This document shows positions 37,761 to 53,911 of a stretch of 64,000 nucleotides of DNA, piece by piece. The stretch's first letter is position 1, and every line of letters begins with the position of its first letter. Under the pieces are notes generated by a model. The model was not told the origin of the DNA, searched no databases, and was given only the letters and a program-made list of their open reading frames with translations. A program made the translations under genes and the position numbers. The stretch covers positions 3,435,001-3,499,000 of the forward strand of contig NC_053416.1 of NCBI RefSeq assembly GCF_016859285.1. The letters are read 5' to 3'. The stretch comes from Xiphias gladius. Its lineage: Eukaryota; Chordata; Actinopteri; Istiophoriformes; Xiphiidae.

Positions 37761-38450
37761 GACGCTTTGTTTTGATGGTGGCAATGGCAGCATTCAGTCC
37801 AGTTATGGTTACAAGTTTTTATAAGATTTTAAAACAATTGGGTAGGTGTGCCATTATTAAAAACACAACAACAGACATGTTTTTATTCAGAGGTATATTC
37901 ACCATGTGCTTAAGGAAGAAAGCAAATCTTGTGTTTAGAGATATTTTAACATCAAAATTCAGTGGCGAAACGCCAACACAGCAGTAGATGACAGGGGCAT
38001 AGGTGGCCAGAGGGAAGTGGATACGGATATGGCACCAAGATTGGTATGAAAAGCTCTGTCAAATCAACATTCAGGGTTTTACCATCAAAAGCCGAAGGGA
38101 AGCAGTGATGGAGGACACGATCTGACTTCAAACAGCCGGTTAAAACAGAGGTTGGTGTAGGTGGGAAGCACATATCAAGGTTCCAACCAGATGTCGACAG
38201 AAAAACACAGACCCTGACAGCCACGACTGAACTTGAACTTGGGCTGTGCCCTATCGAGTTACACTTAATTTACCGAAGTTGCAGCTTACAACAACCCATT
38301 GAAGGCTAAAATTTGGCTAACCGTCCGACATCTTAACATCGGTCTGTGCCGCTTCTCAACGTTGAAAACAGTTAATCGAGGCCTCCACATCATGAATTTG
38401 ATTAAAACAACCAGAGGGGTAAAGAAAATATATACGGTCATACTCACCAT
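37761..38450 (-). pseudogene. Scrambled alpha-tubulin fragment plus exon 1
   Basis: The stretch 37761-38190 holds short pieces of tubulin exon 4 (matching 31930-31962 and 32118-32310) alternating with pieces of tubulin intron 1 (33184-33364 and 33440-33600). The minus-strand frame at 38224-37952 shows only broken tubulin words such as LNVDLTE. From 38190 the sequence follows intron 1 cleanly up to exon 1, whose ATG (38450-38448) and GTGAGT donor are intact. A TATA box lies at 38598-38593. No complete protein can be made. Confidence 0.85.
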
Positions 38451-39826
38451 GGTTAATTAAGCTGTCGAGTGCAGCTATTTATGTATTTTTTATTTTAATT
38501 TTTTTAACGGCAAATTTCATGTTGACTCTCACAGGACGGACATTAAGAATCCGATGTAAGAGGCAACGGAAAATCGCAGCTGGGGAGGGCTCTTTATACT
38601 CTCTGACCCCCGCGGAAAGAAAAAAAAAATTGCGCCATCCGATTGGAAGGTGGGGGTCACGCAGCCCCTTTCCCCATTGGTTCTAAGTTAAAAGGTCCTT
38701 CCCTTGAAAACGCGCGACGCCGCTGCTGTTGGCTTGCCGTCGAAGAAGTTGAGAGAAGGTGGGAGATTGGGAGCCTGATTTAAAAAATTAAACTTCTAAT
38801 TTGAATAGTCTTTGTTGATGTCTCAGTTTTTAGAAAAAAAAAAAATAATTATATTGAACTCCATTTTCCAAACACAAAGGAAGTTAACTTTAAAACTGTT
38901 ACAGGAATATATTTCCCTCATGGGAGTTTCTTAGGCAGTGACCTGGACTGGACTGTAACTGCTGCATTTCTCTGACCAAAATATTGAGTCAACACATCAT
39001 TTTCTTTATGACTGTTTGTGTAGTAAAACATTTTGGGATGATGTTCGTTAGTGGCTGTTTTCTAGGACACTTGGTCAGACATTCCAAGGGGATAAAGTGT
39101 TTTTGGTGTCATCTTGAAAGGGACATGAAGTAGCCCTTGAAACTATTATCATGCTTGGTCATTTCTATTTGCATTAATCAAGATTCAGGAAAACTAAACC
39201 ATCCTTCCTTTACTTTCATTAGGAAATGTGTCACTTCCCTAAACTTCACGGAGAAAAAAAAATCCAATATAGCAGAATCTGACTATTGACTTTAGTCTAT
39301 CTGAAAACCTGAAGTACGTACTATACCTCTGTCAACCATTTACTCTCTTTCCATCTTATTTATTCATTTATTTATTTGGTTTATTTTGCGATGCCGTAAT
39401 GGTTGTAAATTTCCAGCTGAAATGTGCTTCGCCTGGAAAGCGAGTCCTGTTGTCATCTCAGTGTCAGACTTTGTGAATTATGATTTCCCGTTCATCCATG
39501 TGCATTTAGATCAATTTAACAGGTAGTCGAGCTGTTTTAATTCATTATAATCCAACTGTACAGTCGCCAAGTCTCTGCTTTTCAGTTATAAGTCCCTTCA
39601 ACTGGCCCTGACGCCAACTTTTAACTCCTATTCATAGTAGAAAACATATGACGCCGAGTGATACAGGAAGAACCCACTAGAAGATTGATGTTTCTTACAG
39701 CCAATGGAAAAGCAATGTGTGCTCGCTAAGCCCGCCTTTACGCAAAATTGGCCAGTCCTGGTCCGGGATGGGAACTTCCGCCATGAGACGAAGCATGTCC
39801 CATTGTACGAGCTTTTCTCAAAGAGT

Positions 39827-39870
39827 GAAGAAATCACGCATTTAACAGCCTGCACCGCAACTATCGCAAC
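39827..39870. repeat. Small inversion within copy B
   Basis: The sequence from 'gaagaaatcacgcatttaac' onward is the reverse complement, with a few substitutions, of 35254-35298 in copy A. Both flanks ('ctcaaagagt' and 'aaagt-gtttcatctgg') stay in the forward orientation. Confidence 0.88.
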
Positions 39871-40334
39871 AAAGTGGTTTCATCTGGTGTAGTCGATTGA
39901 CGCCTTTCAGTTTAGAATCGTGTGAGATTATTGTCATATGTGAATCTTGCCGAAAAGTAGCGTGTTGTTACCGGGGCGAACAGCGGCGGTCTCACCAGAG
40001 GAATTTGTTCGTTAGCGGCAGCTGAGCCACCTTGCGGTCCTGCTAACATTGTAGGTAGCTAACGTTAGCAGGAGCTTTCTTTATAGTCCGACTCTGACGG
40101 AGATCTGCAGGAATATGTCTTTGACCAGAGGCTGTCGCCCTTCGAAGTAAGTCGCCATAGTCAGGATAAAACCCCAGGGGCTGTTAGCTTGCGAACCAAA
40201 CCACTTAGCCGAGCTAGCTAGCTGTCGCTACCGGATTGTCTTTCACAAAAGGGGCAACGCGTGAACAAGGGACTTGGTCGCCAACCTAACGCTGACCTAT
40301 AACAGATTTCGCTTGGGCTTTCGCCCATAGAGCA

Positions 40335-45615
<5,281 letters not shown>

Positions 45616-46929
45616 CTCATTAATATCTTCATAGGTGCGACACCTCTACATCTGCGATTTTCATAAGAACTTCATTCAGAGCGTGCGCAACAAGAGGAAG
45701 AGAAAGACCAGTGACGATGGAGGGGAATCCCCGGATCATGATGTGGAAGTGCCTGAGGTAGTGTGGACTGCTACTCACAATGTTCAGTGGAGATTATATA
45801 TTTGGGTATAGAGCAAGAAGAACTTACAGTTGGTTTGCAGAGCAAAAGTAGAAAACAAAATGACACGAGGGAGAGGAAACCTTTAACCATAACCACCATT
45901 ACTCTTTAGCCAAAAAAAAACAAAAAAATATTCATTCTGTATTTGGTTTTCTTCATGTGGTGTTGAGTGTTTATTGATGCAGTGACCCAATTTCTCCACG
46001 GAGCTCATTAAAATTTCATCCCTTTTTTAAAAAGATGAAATAGGGACAGAAGCAACTGGGAGTGTTAAGTAAATCATTGAAATGTGACTAAGATGGAGGC
46101 AGGATGAAAAGTCATCGTGAGTAACTGACTGCATGCCTGCTTGTGTCGTGTATTCAGGTCGACCTTTTCCAGCTGCAGGTGAACACGCTGAGACGCTACA
46201 AACGACACTACAAGCTGCAGACCAGACCTGGCCTCAACAAGGCCCAGCTGGCAGAGGTAAGAGCACACTGATAACTGAATGTGTCTGTCTGCTACCGAAT
46301 GGGAGTCTTGTACTTTGTTTGGAGAAAGGACACAGTGTCCATTCTGTTCAGTATTGGCCAATGAAGCCGTTTAAATACTGTGTATAAGCCTGTTTCCACA
46401 GTGAAACCCATTTCAGGAACTCAGGAACCTTAACCTGCATTTTGTCCAGAGGTAATGGGGCCTAAATTTGGTTTCTCATGCATTGATCATGGTCCCTTAA
46501 AAATCCCCACTCTGGGCCTTAGTGCTCAGGAACTATCAGGGCTGGGCTCTCTGAATGTCACCGATTGGTCAAACATCAATCTCAGGCAGCTGCAACTTGT
46601 GTGCAGCTTCATTCATTCGTGTTTAATGCCATTTAAAAGCAACATTTTCTGACATTTAAAAAAAATAAATAAAATAAAAAAAACATGACTGAACAAGAGA
46701 GTGAGATTGACAAGCTATAGAACAAAGCAGAGGAAGAGAGAGAAATAAAACTTTATTTGCCATTTGATTCCATGGTAAATTTGAAATAACCATAAAACAC
46801 TAAGCGCATTGCCTCTACTATGGATTGTTCAGCCTCCTTCCACCTCTGCATGTCTCCTTTTCATGTTGGAATGAAAGTAACAAAAGGATGCACTCATGTG
46901 AAAGTAATACAATTATTCTAAATAGCGCT

Positions 46930-47110
46930 GGAAAAATCGGTTTGGTTGATTGACAGAAAACGAATCAACAATTTTATCACTTGATTAATTGTTTATTTTT
47001 CCAAGCATAAAGTCGAAACATTTGCTGGTTGGAACTTTTCTTAAACAGTAATTGCTGCTTTTTTTCATTCTGAATAATTGTAAAATAATATTCATGGCTT
47101 TTGGACAAAA
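46930..47110. repeat. ATCGATTAAT-family repeat, in sap30l intron 3
   Basis: Words such as 'gaatcaacaattttatcact', 'tgattaattgttt', 'aagcataaagtcgaaacatt', 'tgctggttggaac' and 'aattgctgctttttttc' match a percomorph interspersed repeat as I remember it (ATTAATCGATTA start, then AAGCAAAAATGCCAAACATT, CTGGTTCCAG and TTTGCTGCTTTTC). It is worn and non-coding. Confidence 0.6.
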
Positions 47111-48802
47111 ACCGGCCTTAGTCTTTGGCTCGGCTTTAACTTGAATCAATGAATGTGAATGACTATTATTTATTTTTGAACAACAATAATAAGTGGATTT
47201 GACGGAGGGTGTTTATGAACAGTACAAAATGAACAGCACATCTTAATTAATGTTTTTAGGAAATATATTACCATAGATATTGTCGTGGTTCAAACATTTT
47301 TGCCTCTCTAATCTTTTTTGTCTACTTTAAAACTTAACGTCAGTCCTTTTTAGAGTTACAGAAACCTAATTTTACATCTTTTAAGCAGCATCCTGGGAGG
47401 AAGTTATTTTTTTTTTTTTTTTGTAGCCTCGATGGCCACTGAGCTGCCTTCATTAGCCGTTCCCAGCATCTTTCTTCTCAACCCTCGCCTCCATATTACT
47501 CATTTACTGTGATATATGTAGTGTTGCGGGTCGTATTCCACAGTAATTGGTTGTGGAGAGGTTGTTAGACTAATTTGCCGAATCAACAGATGGACTTCAT
47601 GCAGCTGGCTCAGCCCTCATCCTTACAAATACCTCCCCGTATGTAGCGCTCTCAGTCGGATGTGACCAGGCTGTGGAGTTAACAGTGGGAATGAATGAAA
47701 CCGGGCCGTAAGTTGAATGTTTCCCCAGGCTTTTGGTCGGGTTCCGACCCTCCTACTAATGAGCCTCCCACATCATTAATAAAGCACCAGTCAACAGCCC
47801 CACAACCAGCTGCAGCTGTCCCCCTTTTCAGCCCCGTTCAGAACCAGTGGCCGCTGAGCACAGCGGTGAGAGGCAGCATAGACCAGGTTTGTTTTTTTTC
47901 TCCCTTGATGTTACTTTATGATACGTAATACATAGTAATGATACTAAATGATCATGATAGTTGTGTTTTCTTTAATAATCTGCCACCTGCTTTTTAAAAA
48001 GTGGTCAAAGTTAGAGAGAAAAAAAATCCACCATGAAAGACTTGGAGAGGTACTTCCCTCTGGCGTTTCCTACGACACAGCAGAGTGGAGTGCACTTGTG
48101 TTGTGTTCTGAGTCAGGAGAATTTGCTCCATGGATACTTTCACACTGAGTGAGTAGAAAAATAGGAATCCTGCCCGTGCACAGTCACCTCTGTCATTACA
48201 TTTGCGTGTGTGTCACTGGCATGAGCTGACTGATGCAGCAGAAACACTTTATTTTGGAACCGGGTACCAAGAGAGAGCTTGATAAGATTGCTTGTTCCAC
48301 AGGGCATATTTGTGCATCACCAAGTGGTGTGAAACAATGAGTTTATTAATCCAGCGGTTCTCGGCATGCACGACCGGGGCTTTTCTTCATTCCACGATCT
48401 TTGTGAACGAGTTACTTGTTTGTGGACTGTTGCTCAGACATGATGAACAATCTGAAGACACCCCGTTGTTTCCTGGTAGCTTGACCAGGACCCCGTCTTC
48501 CGAATAACAATCGATCTCCGAAGCTAAGAGTGTTTTCTATGAACACTCTTAAATTCGAAGTGTACAACGTTTCCGTTTTTTTTTGTGATTTGTGTATTAC
48601 GATATGTAGCACAGCGTTTCGCCTGAGTGTGTTTCTGCATCCTCATCAGCGAAAAATAAGTTTGAAAACACTGCACTTGTAGGATTCATCATTATTGGGG
48701 AAACGGGGCTCTGAACACCAGACAAATCATGAAGAAAAATGAAATGCCATGGAGATAAACATGGAGTTTTTATCTCAACCTTCTCTTTCTCCTCCTCTGT
48801 AG
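47111..48802. other. Rest of sap30l intron 3
   Basis: Intronic sequence with no further exon visible. It has a T run near 47407-47422 and a 9-bp stem-loop at 48522-48550 ('aagagtgtt' paired with 'aacactctt'). Confidence 0.6.
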
Positions 48803-49871
48803 ACGGTGAGTCGTCACTTCAGGAATATCCCGGTCAACGAGAAGGAGACACTGACCTACTTTATTTACATGGTGAAGAGCAGCAAGAGCCGCTTGGACCA
48901 GAAAGGGGACGGTGGGAAACCGCTGGACTAAGCTTCCCGACAACAACGGCAACCCCAGCAGTAGCAGCAGCGGCGGCTATTCACAAGAGTTGGACACCAC
49001 TAACAACAGCAACAGCAAAAAAAAAAAAAAAACAGCTCCTCCTACAACCCTGTCACCGTCCCACTCCTCTGTAAGACCAGAACGTGAAGTCTCATTGTCC
49101 TCAAATGACATTTAACAGAAATGGAGGAGAAGTCAGGGTGGGATGAGTTTGCTTTTGCTCATTTCGCCCTTTTCTCATAAATACAGTCCGTGCACATGTG
49201 GTCACAATGGTCGATCCTCCTCCAAAGGTTTTTCCTCGTTCCTCCACAAAAGCCAGGTCCCTAAAGACTGTGCAGGACCAGGACTCCCCCTGCCGGGTTT
49301 TACGTCGTCATGCTGTAATGTAACTTGTCAATTATGTACAAAAGAACCGCGTCCAATCTCAAGTAACCTGGTTGAATGCAATGTACAATATAGCTGCCTT
49401 AAGAGTAAAAAGCAAAATGCATTTTGGTAATTTGGGTTTTTGTTTTTTTGTTTTTTCTTTGCCGTGTTGACTGTTAACACGTTCACCATCCGTGAGGAAT
49501 GCTTGTGCCAAACAGAAAAGCCTGTTTGAACTGAATGATGCTGAGTGGGTGATGGTGTTTTTAGTTTAGTTTTTTGTTTTGTTTTTGGTTTTTTTTGTGA
49601 GAGAATGAACTGTTGGAAACGGGTGCCTCCCTCACTGAAGTCACATACAGCTGCTGAGGGCTGGGGGTCACTTTCCCCCTTTTCAAAAACGGAGTGGCAC
49701 AAAATTTGCTAATCTCTAAAACGAATGAAAAATCTTAAATCTGTCAGTCGCCCCCTTTTTTTTCCAACTGGACGTGAAGCATTTAAAGTGAGTGATTGAT
49801 TGTGGTGAACGAAGTAGCGTTCGGCTATGACCCACTCTTTTCCTTCGTGCTAGCTGTCGTATGTACATATG

Positions 49872-49908
<37 letters not shown>
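49872..49908. repeat. (AC)n microsatellite
   Basis: About 18 AC units in the probable sap30l 3' UTR region. Confidence 0.95.
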
Positions 49909-49910
<2 letters not shown>

Positions 49911-50534
49911 TGATTGAGTTCTCTGTGCGCTGCAGGTGTTGGTAGCTACTTTCTTTTTTTTTATTTTCATTTTTATCATAATAGTTTTTCGTTTCTCCTT
50001 AGTTGAGCCTTAATTCAACGAGTTGTATAAAATTGTGTTTTGTTTTTTCTGTCTTTTTGTCCAACCTGAAATGAAACTTGTGTGTGTTTGACAGGGGAGT
50101 AAGAGTGAGGTTAGCCATTTTAATATATAAGAGATACTGATCATACCTGGATGGATTTCAAGAAGCTGGATTGACAAGTTGACCAGAGGAATATAAATCA
50201 GTTGTTTTCCATTCCCAATTCTGAATGATTAATCAAGTTAAAATGAGTATGTGTCTGTCTTCTACGTGCCCTTCTTCCATTTAAGCCAGCAGAAATCAGT
50301 TTTAGTGGAAGGTGGATAATGAAGTCGTAAAAGTTTTTATCACTTTCATGCACGATTGAAACAATCCTGCTGGTCCACGTACGTCCCCCGAACGCCATAA
50401 AGGTCCAACGTGAATCTAATTGGGCACCAAAAGTGCATCACGCCTTAACTGGACTTGTGGTGTTGGAATGAGTTCATGACTTGTCTCGACTCCGTAAATG
50501 ATTTTCATTTGTGCGTAAACAGTCATGCAGAGCG

Positions 50535-50680
50535 ACTCTGCATTTTGGCAGCGACTAACGATTATTTTCTTGATTTGTTATCTGCCGAATATCTAAGGAA
50601 GCAATAAATTTTTCAGTTCGTGAAGTGCTTGAAATGACCAGAGCCCAAAGTCATACGGCGTCAAGCGGCTTATTTCATCG
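50535..50680. repeat. ATCGATTAAT-family repeat, second copy
   Basis: It reads 'gcgactaacgattattttct', 'tctgccgaatat', 'ataaatttttcagttcg', 'gaaatgaccagagcccaaag' and 'tcatacggcgtc'. This follows the order CAACTAACGATTATTTTC … CCCAAG.TGACGTC of the family. It supplies one of the two candidate sap30l poly(A) signals. Confidence 0.55.
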
Positions 50681-51875
50681 GACCACCGGTTTTTAGTTTT
50701 TAGTGATATGAAGGAGAGAAACTAGACTTGAAGAGGAGAAGTGACGCGTAGCCCCTCGGCAGGCAGCCACCACTGACCCCTGTTAACATTTAATACGATG
50801 AATCCAACGTTGCTGAAACCCACAGGTTCATTTTAAATTCATAGTGCACTGCTGAAAACTTTTGGTCGTCCGCCTTCTCAAAAAACAACTCGTCTTGAAC
50901 TTCATTTCTGTTTTTGATATTTTTTCTTTTGGTTTTCTTTTATAGTGGTAACTCCATGGAGTGTAGACACAGTTTGGGGGGTTTGTTGGGATTGTTTTTT
51001 TTTGTTTTTGTTTTTTTTTTTAATCTCATCTTCTGTCACATTATATTTAAGTTTGTCCACCACACTGAGTTTGTGTCCTTCTGACAAGGTTATTATTATT
51101 TTTTTAAGTGTCTGTTGTATTTTCAGTTTTGCTTGTAGGTCTGTTAGTGTCGTGTAGATAACACCCAACTTTATTAACATATAGGCCATGCCACATTAAC
51201 CTAATTATTGTATTAGAAAAAACATATTTAAATATGGCTGCTCATTGCCCATAATGATAACAACAATAATAATAATAAATATAATAATAAATGTATTGTA
51301 CAGGCAGAAGCAACAGTCTTGCCTTTGTTCATTCCCAGATTCATCAACTATTACACATGCTGTGGGTGTTTCTGCTGTTTTCACACACACACAGATGCTG
51401 TGGAAAGAATTTCTGCCACTTTTAAAATGTACGGATGATTTAAAAAAACAAAAACAAACCAAACAAACGTGATTTTGTGTCTTCAGGTCAAGACTGCGGT
51501 TTCCTCATTCTGTGTCGTTTCAGTAACAGACTCCGACCACTAGGCGTCGCCGTGGACTCTCCTGTGAAACGAGGTGCAGCCGGACAGAGGTGTGGATTTC
51601 GAAACAGCTGGGGACCGAAATCATCATAAATCCTGCAGCTGCAGTCAAAACATTTTGTAAGAAGAGAAGTCACTTTTTTTTTTCTTTTCTTTTTTGGTGA
51701 CATTATTTTTGAAACCAAACTTTTTTTTCTTTTTCTTTTTTCAATGACTATACTTCTCTTAACTCTTGTCGAAGTTCATTGAAGCTTGTTACAGACAGAA
51801 CAGTGTTTTGTTTGGATTTCAGAGGCCCCCATCAAAAGTCCTCACCCAGAATAAAGTGTTTACACTACCAGTCAG

Positions 51876-53911
51876 CAGAGGAGCATTAGAAATTGTATTT
51901 TTCTATCTATCTATATAGATAGATATATAAATAGGAACATTTAAAAATGTACAAATATGATGAAGGCTATTCCTTTTCTATTTTTTGGCCATTTGTGAAT
52001 GTTTTGCACAGCAGGACACTGAAGACAACCGGGGACATTAAAAGAAAAAACGTTTCCTGACATCGATCTTAAAAATAAAATAAAATTTAAAAAAAATCCT
52101 CTTTAAGGGTAGAATTGTGTAAAGAAAGAAAAAAAAAATCTAAATCACCAGAGAAAAATAGGCGGAAAGTTTCGTGAAAATCAAAAACAATTCTGACAGT
52201 GGAAAACATTACGAGGAAAAAGCCAGAACATTCCGAGATTAAATCCATAAATAGGAAAAAAGTCCTTTTCTGCTTAGTGCTGACATGAATCGTCTTCCTC
52301 CGTCAGTTCTGTTCCTCTCCCCAACAAACGTGTACTAAGAAGAGAAAAGTGAAGCCGGGGGGGGGGGGGTCACCGTCACCACAGCTGGAGTGTCTTAAAA
52401 TAATTCATTTATTTACGGAGCTATACATAACTTCACATCTAATGTACATTCCCATCGACGTGTGGCACAGCAGTAAAACCCACCGTCCCTCCAGGTTCGT
52501 AGTGTTTTACACGTCGGAGTGAAAGCTGTGCGTCAACTGAACACTCGGCGTCTCCGTCCGGACGGTGACATTCATTCTGAGGTAGATTCAGCCGTTTCTT
52601 AATTTTTTCTTTTTTTTTTTTAGTTTTTATTTTATTTCTCCTTTTACAAGAAACAGCAACAGCGGCCTGGAGAGCCCTGCAGCCGGGGCTGCATCTCGAT
52701 AGATATTAACTTGAAATATTCTGACTGCGCCAAATGGATGATGAGACCGTGACCAATCAAGTCGAATCGAATCGAATCGAATCAAATCAAACCGTCTCCC
52801 CTCAAAACGCGTTTCCACCGGGCTCTGGGCTTCTGGCCGCGGTCGGTGTGTTTCCCCTCTCAATTATTTATTTATTTTTTCTTCAATTTTTCCACGACGT
52901 GACATCAGAGGAAAAGCTGCTCAACACACACATCCAGTTATTACGCTTTTAATGGTTTTTGCTTGTCTTTATCAGCTATTTATGAACTAACCGATTAGGT
53001 TCATTAATTAATGTTTTCAAAACAAAATATCAACCTTTTTGTATTTTTTTATTATTCAACGTGTTTTTGTTTTGATTTTTTTTTTTAATGCAGTTGAAAA
53101 TTTTACAAACGATGGAAACTTTGAGGCGAGACTCGCTCACGAAACAAAAACATACGGGGAAAAGATATTTATGCAGAAATATTCGCCTTCGTGATCATTT
53201 AATTTCCTCCTGGCATTAAATAAAACAGCTGGCGGCGCGCGGGAAAACGAACAAACCAAAAAACGTATCCTACAACTGTTTGTGTGTCCACGCTGAGGAA
53301 ACGCGGTTCCGATAACTGAGCGTTGAACCCGCTTTCTGATTGGACAGACAACCGGTTTTATACGCGCTAAAAAATAAAAAAAACCAAAGAGATCATTTCA
53401 TTTTTGTACCTTCTGCAGTTTCCTCCGACCACAAGCTACTGTGCATTTCCTCTCGTTCATCATTGGTCATAATTTATTGATTTTTCAGTTTGTGGAAAAC
53501 GCCAAAGCACATGTTTTGTTTTTTTTCCCTTTTTTTTCCCCCCCTTTTTTTTTTTTGACACCATGGCAACATCTGGTCTACAGCACATCTGGAGTGGTGG
53601 AAACATCAAAACGCAGAAATACCACAAATATCAAACACCTACACCTTCGGCACCGGGTGTCGACCTAGAAACCAGACCAGCAGAAGATCGAGCAGCTCGA
53701 CAGAGAAGATTCCGGCCTCCGGCGTTTGCGTCCGCCGGTCGCCCCGTTTGCGCGTCCTCCTTTAATTCTCTCCTTTCTGCGCGTCACTGCGCGCGCACGG
53801 CGGTGCGTTTAGGCTCAGTCAGTCAGTGGTTTTAATCTGATTTGGATCCAGTCTCTGAAGAGGTTTGGGGGACGAGGAGGGAGGAAGGAGGGAGGAAGGA
53901 GGGAGGGAGGG
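51876..53911. other. Spacer between sap30l and hand1 3' ends
   Basis: The two genes converge here. The stretch holds a TATC/GATA palindrome at 51902-51928, a G run near 52358-52369, a pentanucleotide AATCG repeat at 52756-52790 and many T-rich tracts. The right part should be hand1 3' UTR. Minus-strand AATAAA candidates exist (for example TTTATT on the plus strand near 52866-52874 and 53473), but I cannot choose between them. Confidence 0.5.
53870..53911. repeat. GGA/GGGA tract next to the hand1 stop
   Basis: A purine-rich (GGA)n-like tract ends directly at the hand1 stop codon. In the hand1 transcript it is a pyrimidine (CCCTCC) run that begins the 3' UTR. Confidence 0.9.

Larger units (their letters stand above)
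37661..40334. repeat. Tandem duplication, copy B (rearranged)
   Basis: The pieces, in order, match copy A as follows: 30762-30860; then a scrambled tubulin stretch (see 37761-38190); then 33595-35762 as a continuous copy. It ends at 40334, just before sap30l exon 1 would begin, and switches to the 31101 sequence with only 'ca' shared at the joint. Between 38640 and 38790 it differs from A and C much more than elsewhere. Confidence 0.85.
48932..51875 (+). other. Probable sap30l 3' UTR region
   Basis: No coding sequence follows the sap30l stop until hand1 on the other strand. Candidate poly(A) signals AATAAA lie at 50603-50608 and 51850-51855. The first lies inside an interspersed repeat, so the later one may be the main end. 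The region includes a CA repeat (49872-49908) and several T-rich tracts. The extent of the UTR is inferred from spacing only. Confidence 0.4.

Noticed and set aside
46400..46640. Possible interspersed repeat in sap30l intron 3 ('gaatgtcaccgattggtcaa')
   Set aside because: Some words feel familiar from fish repeats, but I could not reconstruct a family or ends, so it is not listed as a feature.
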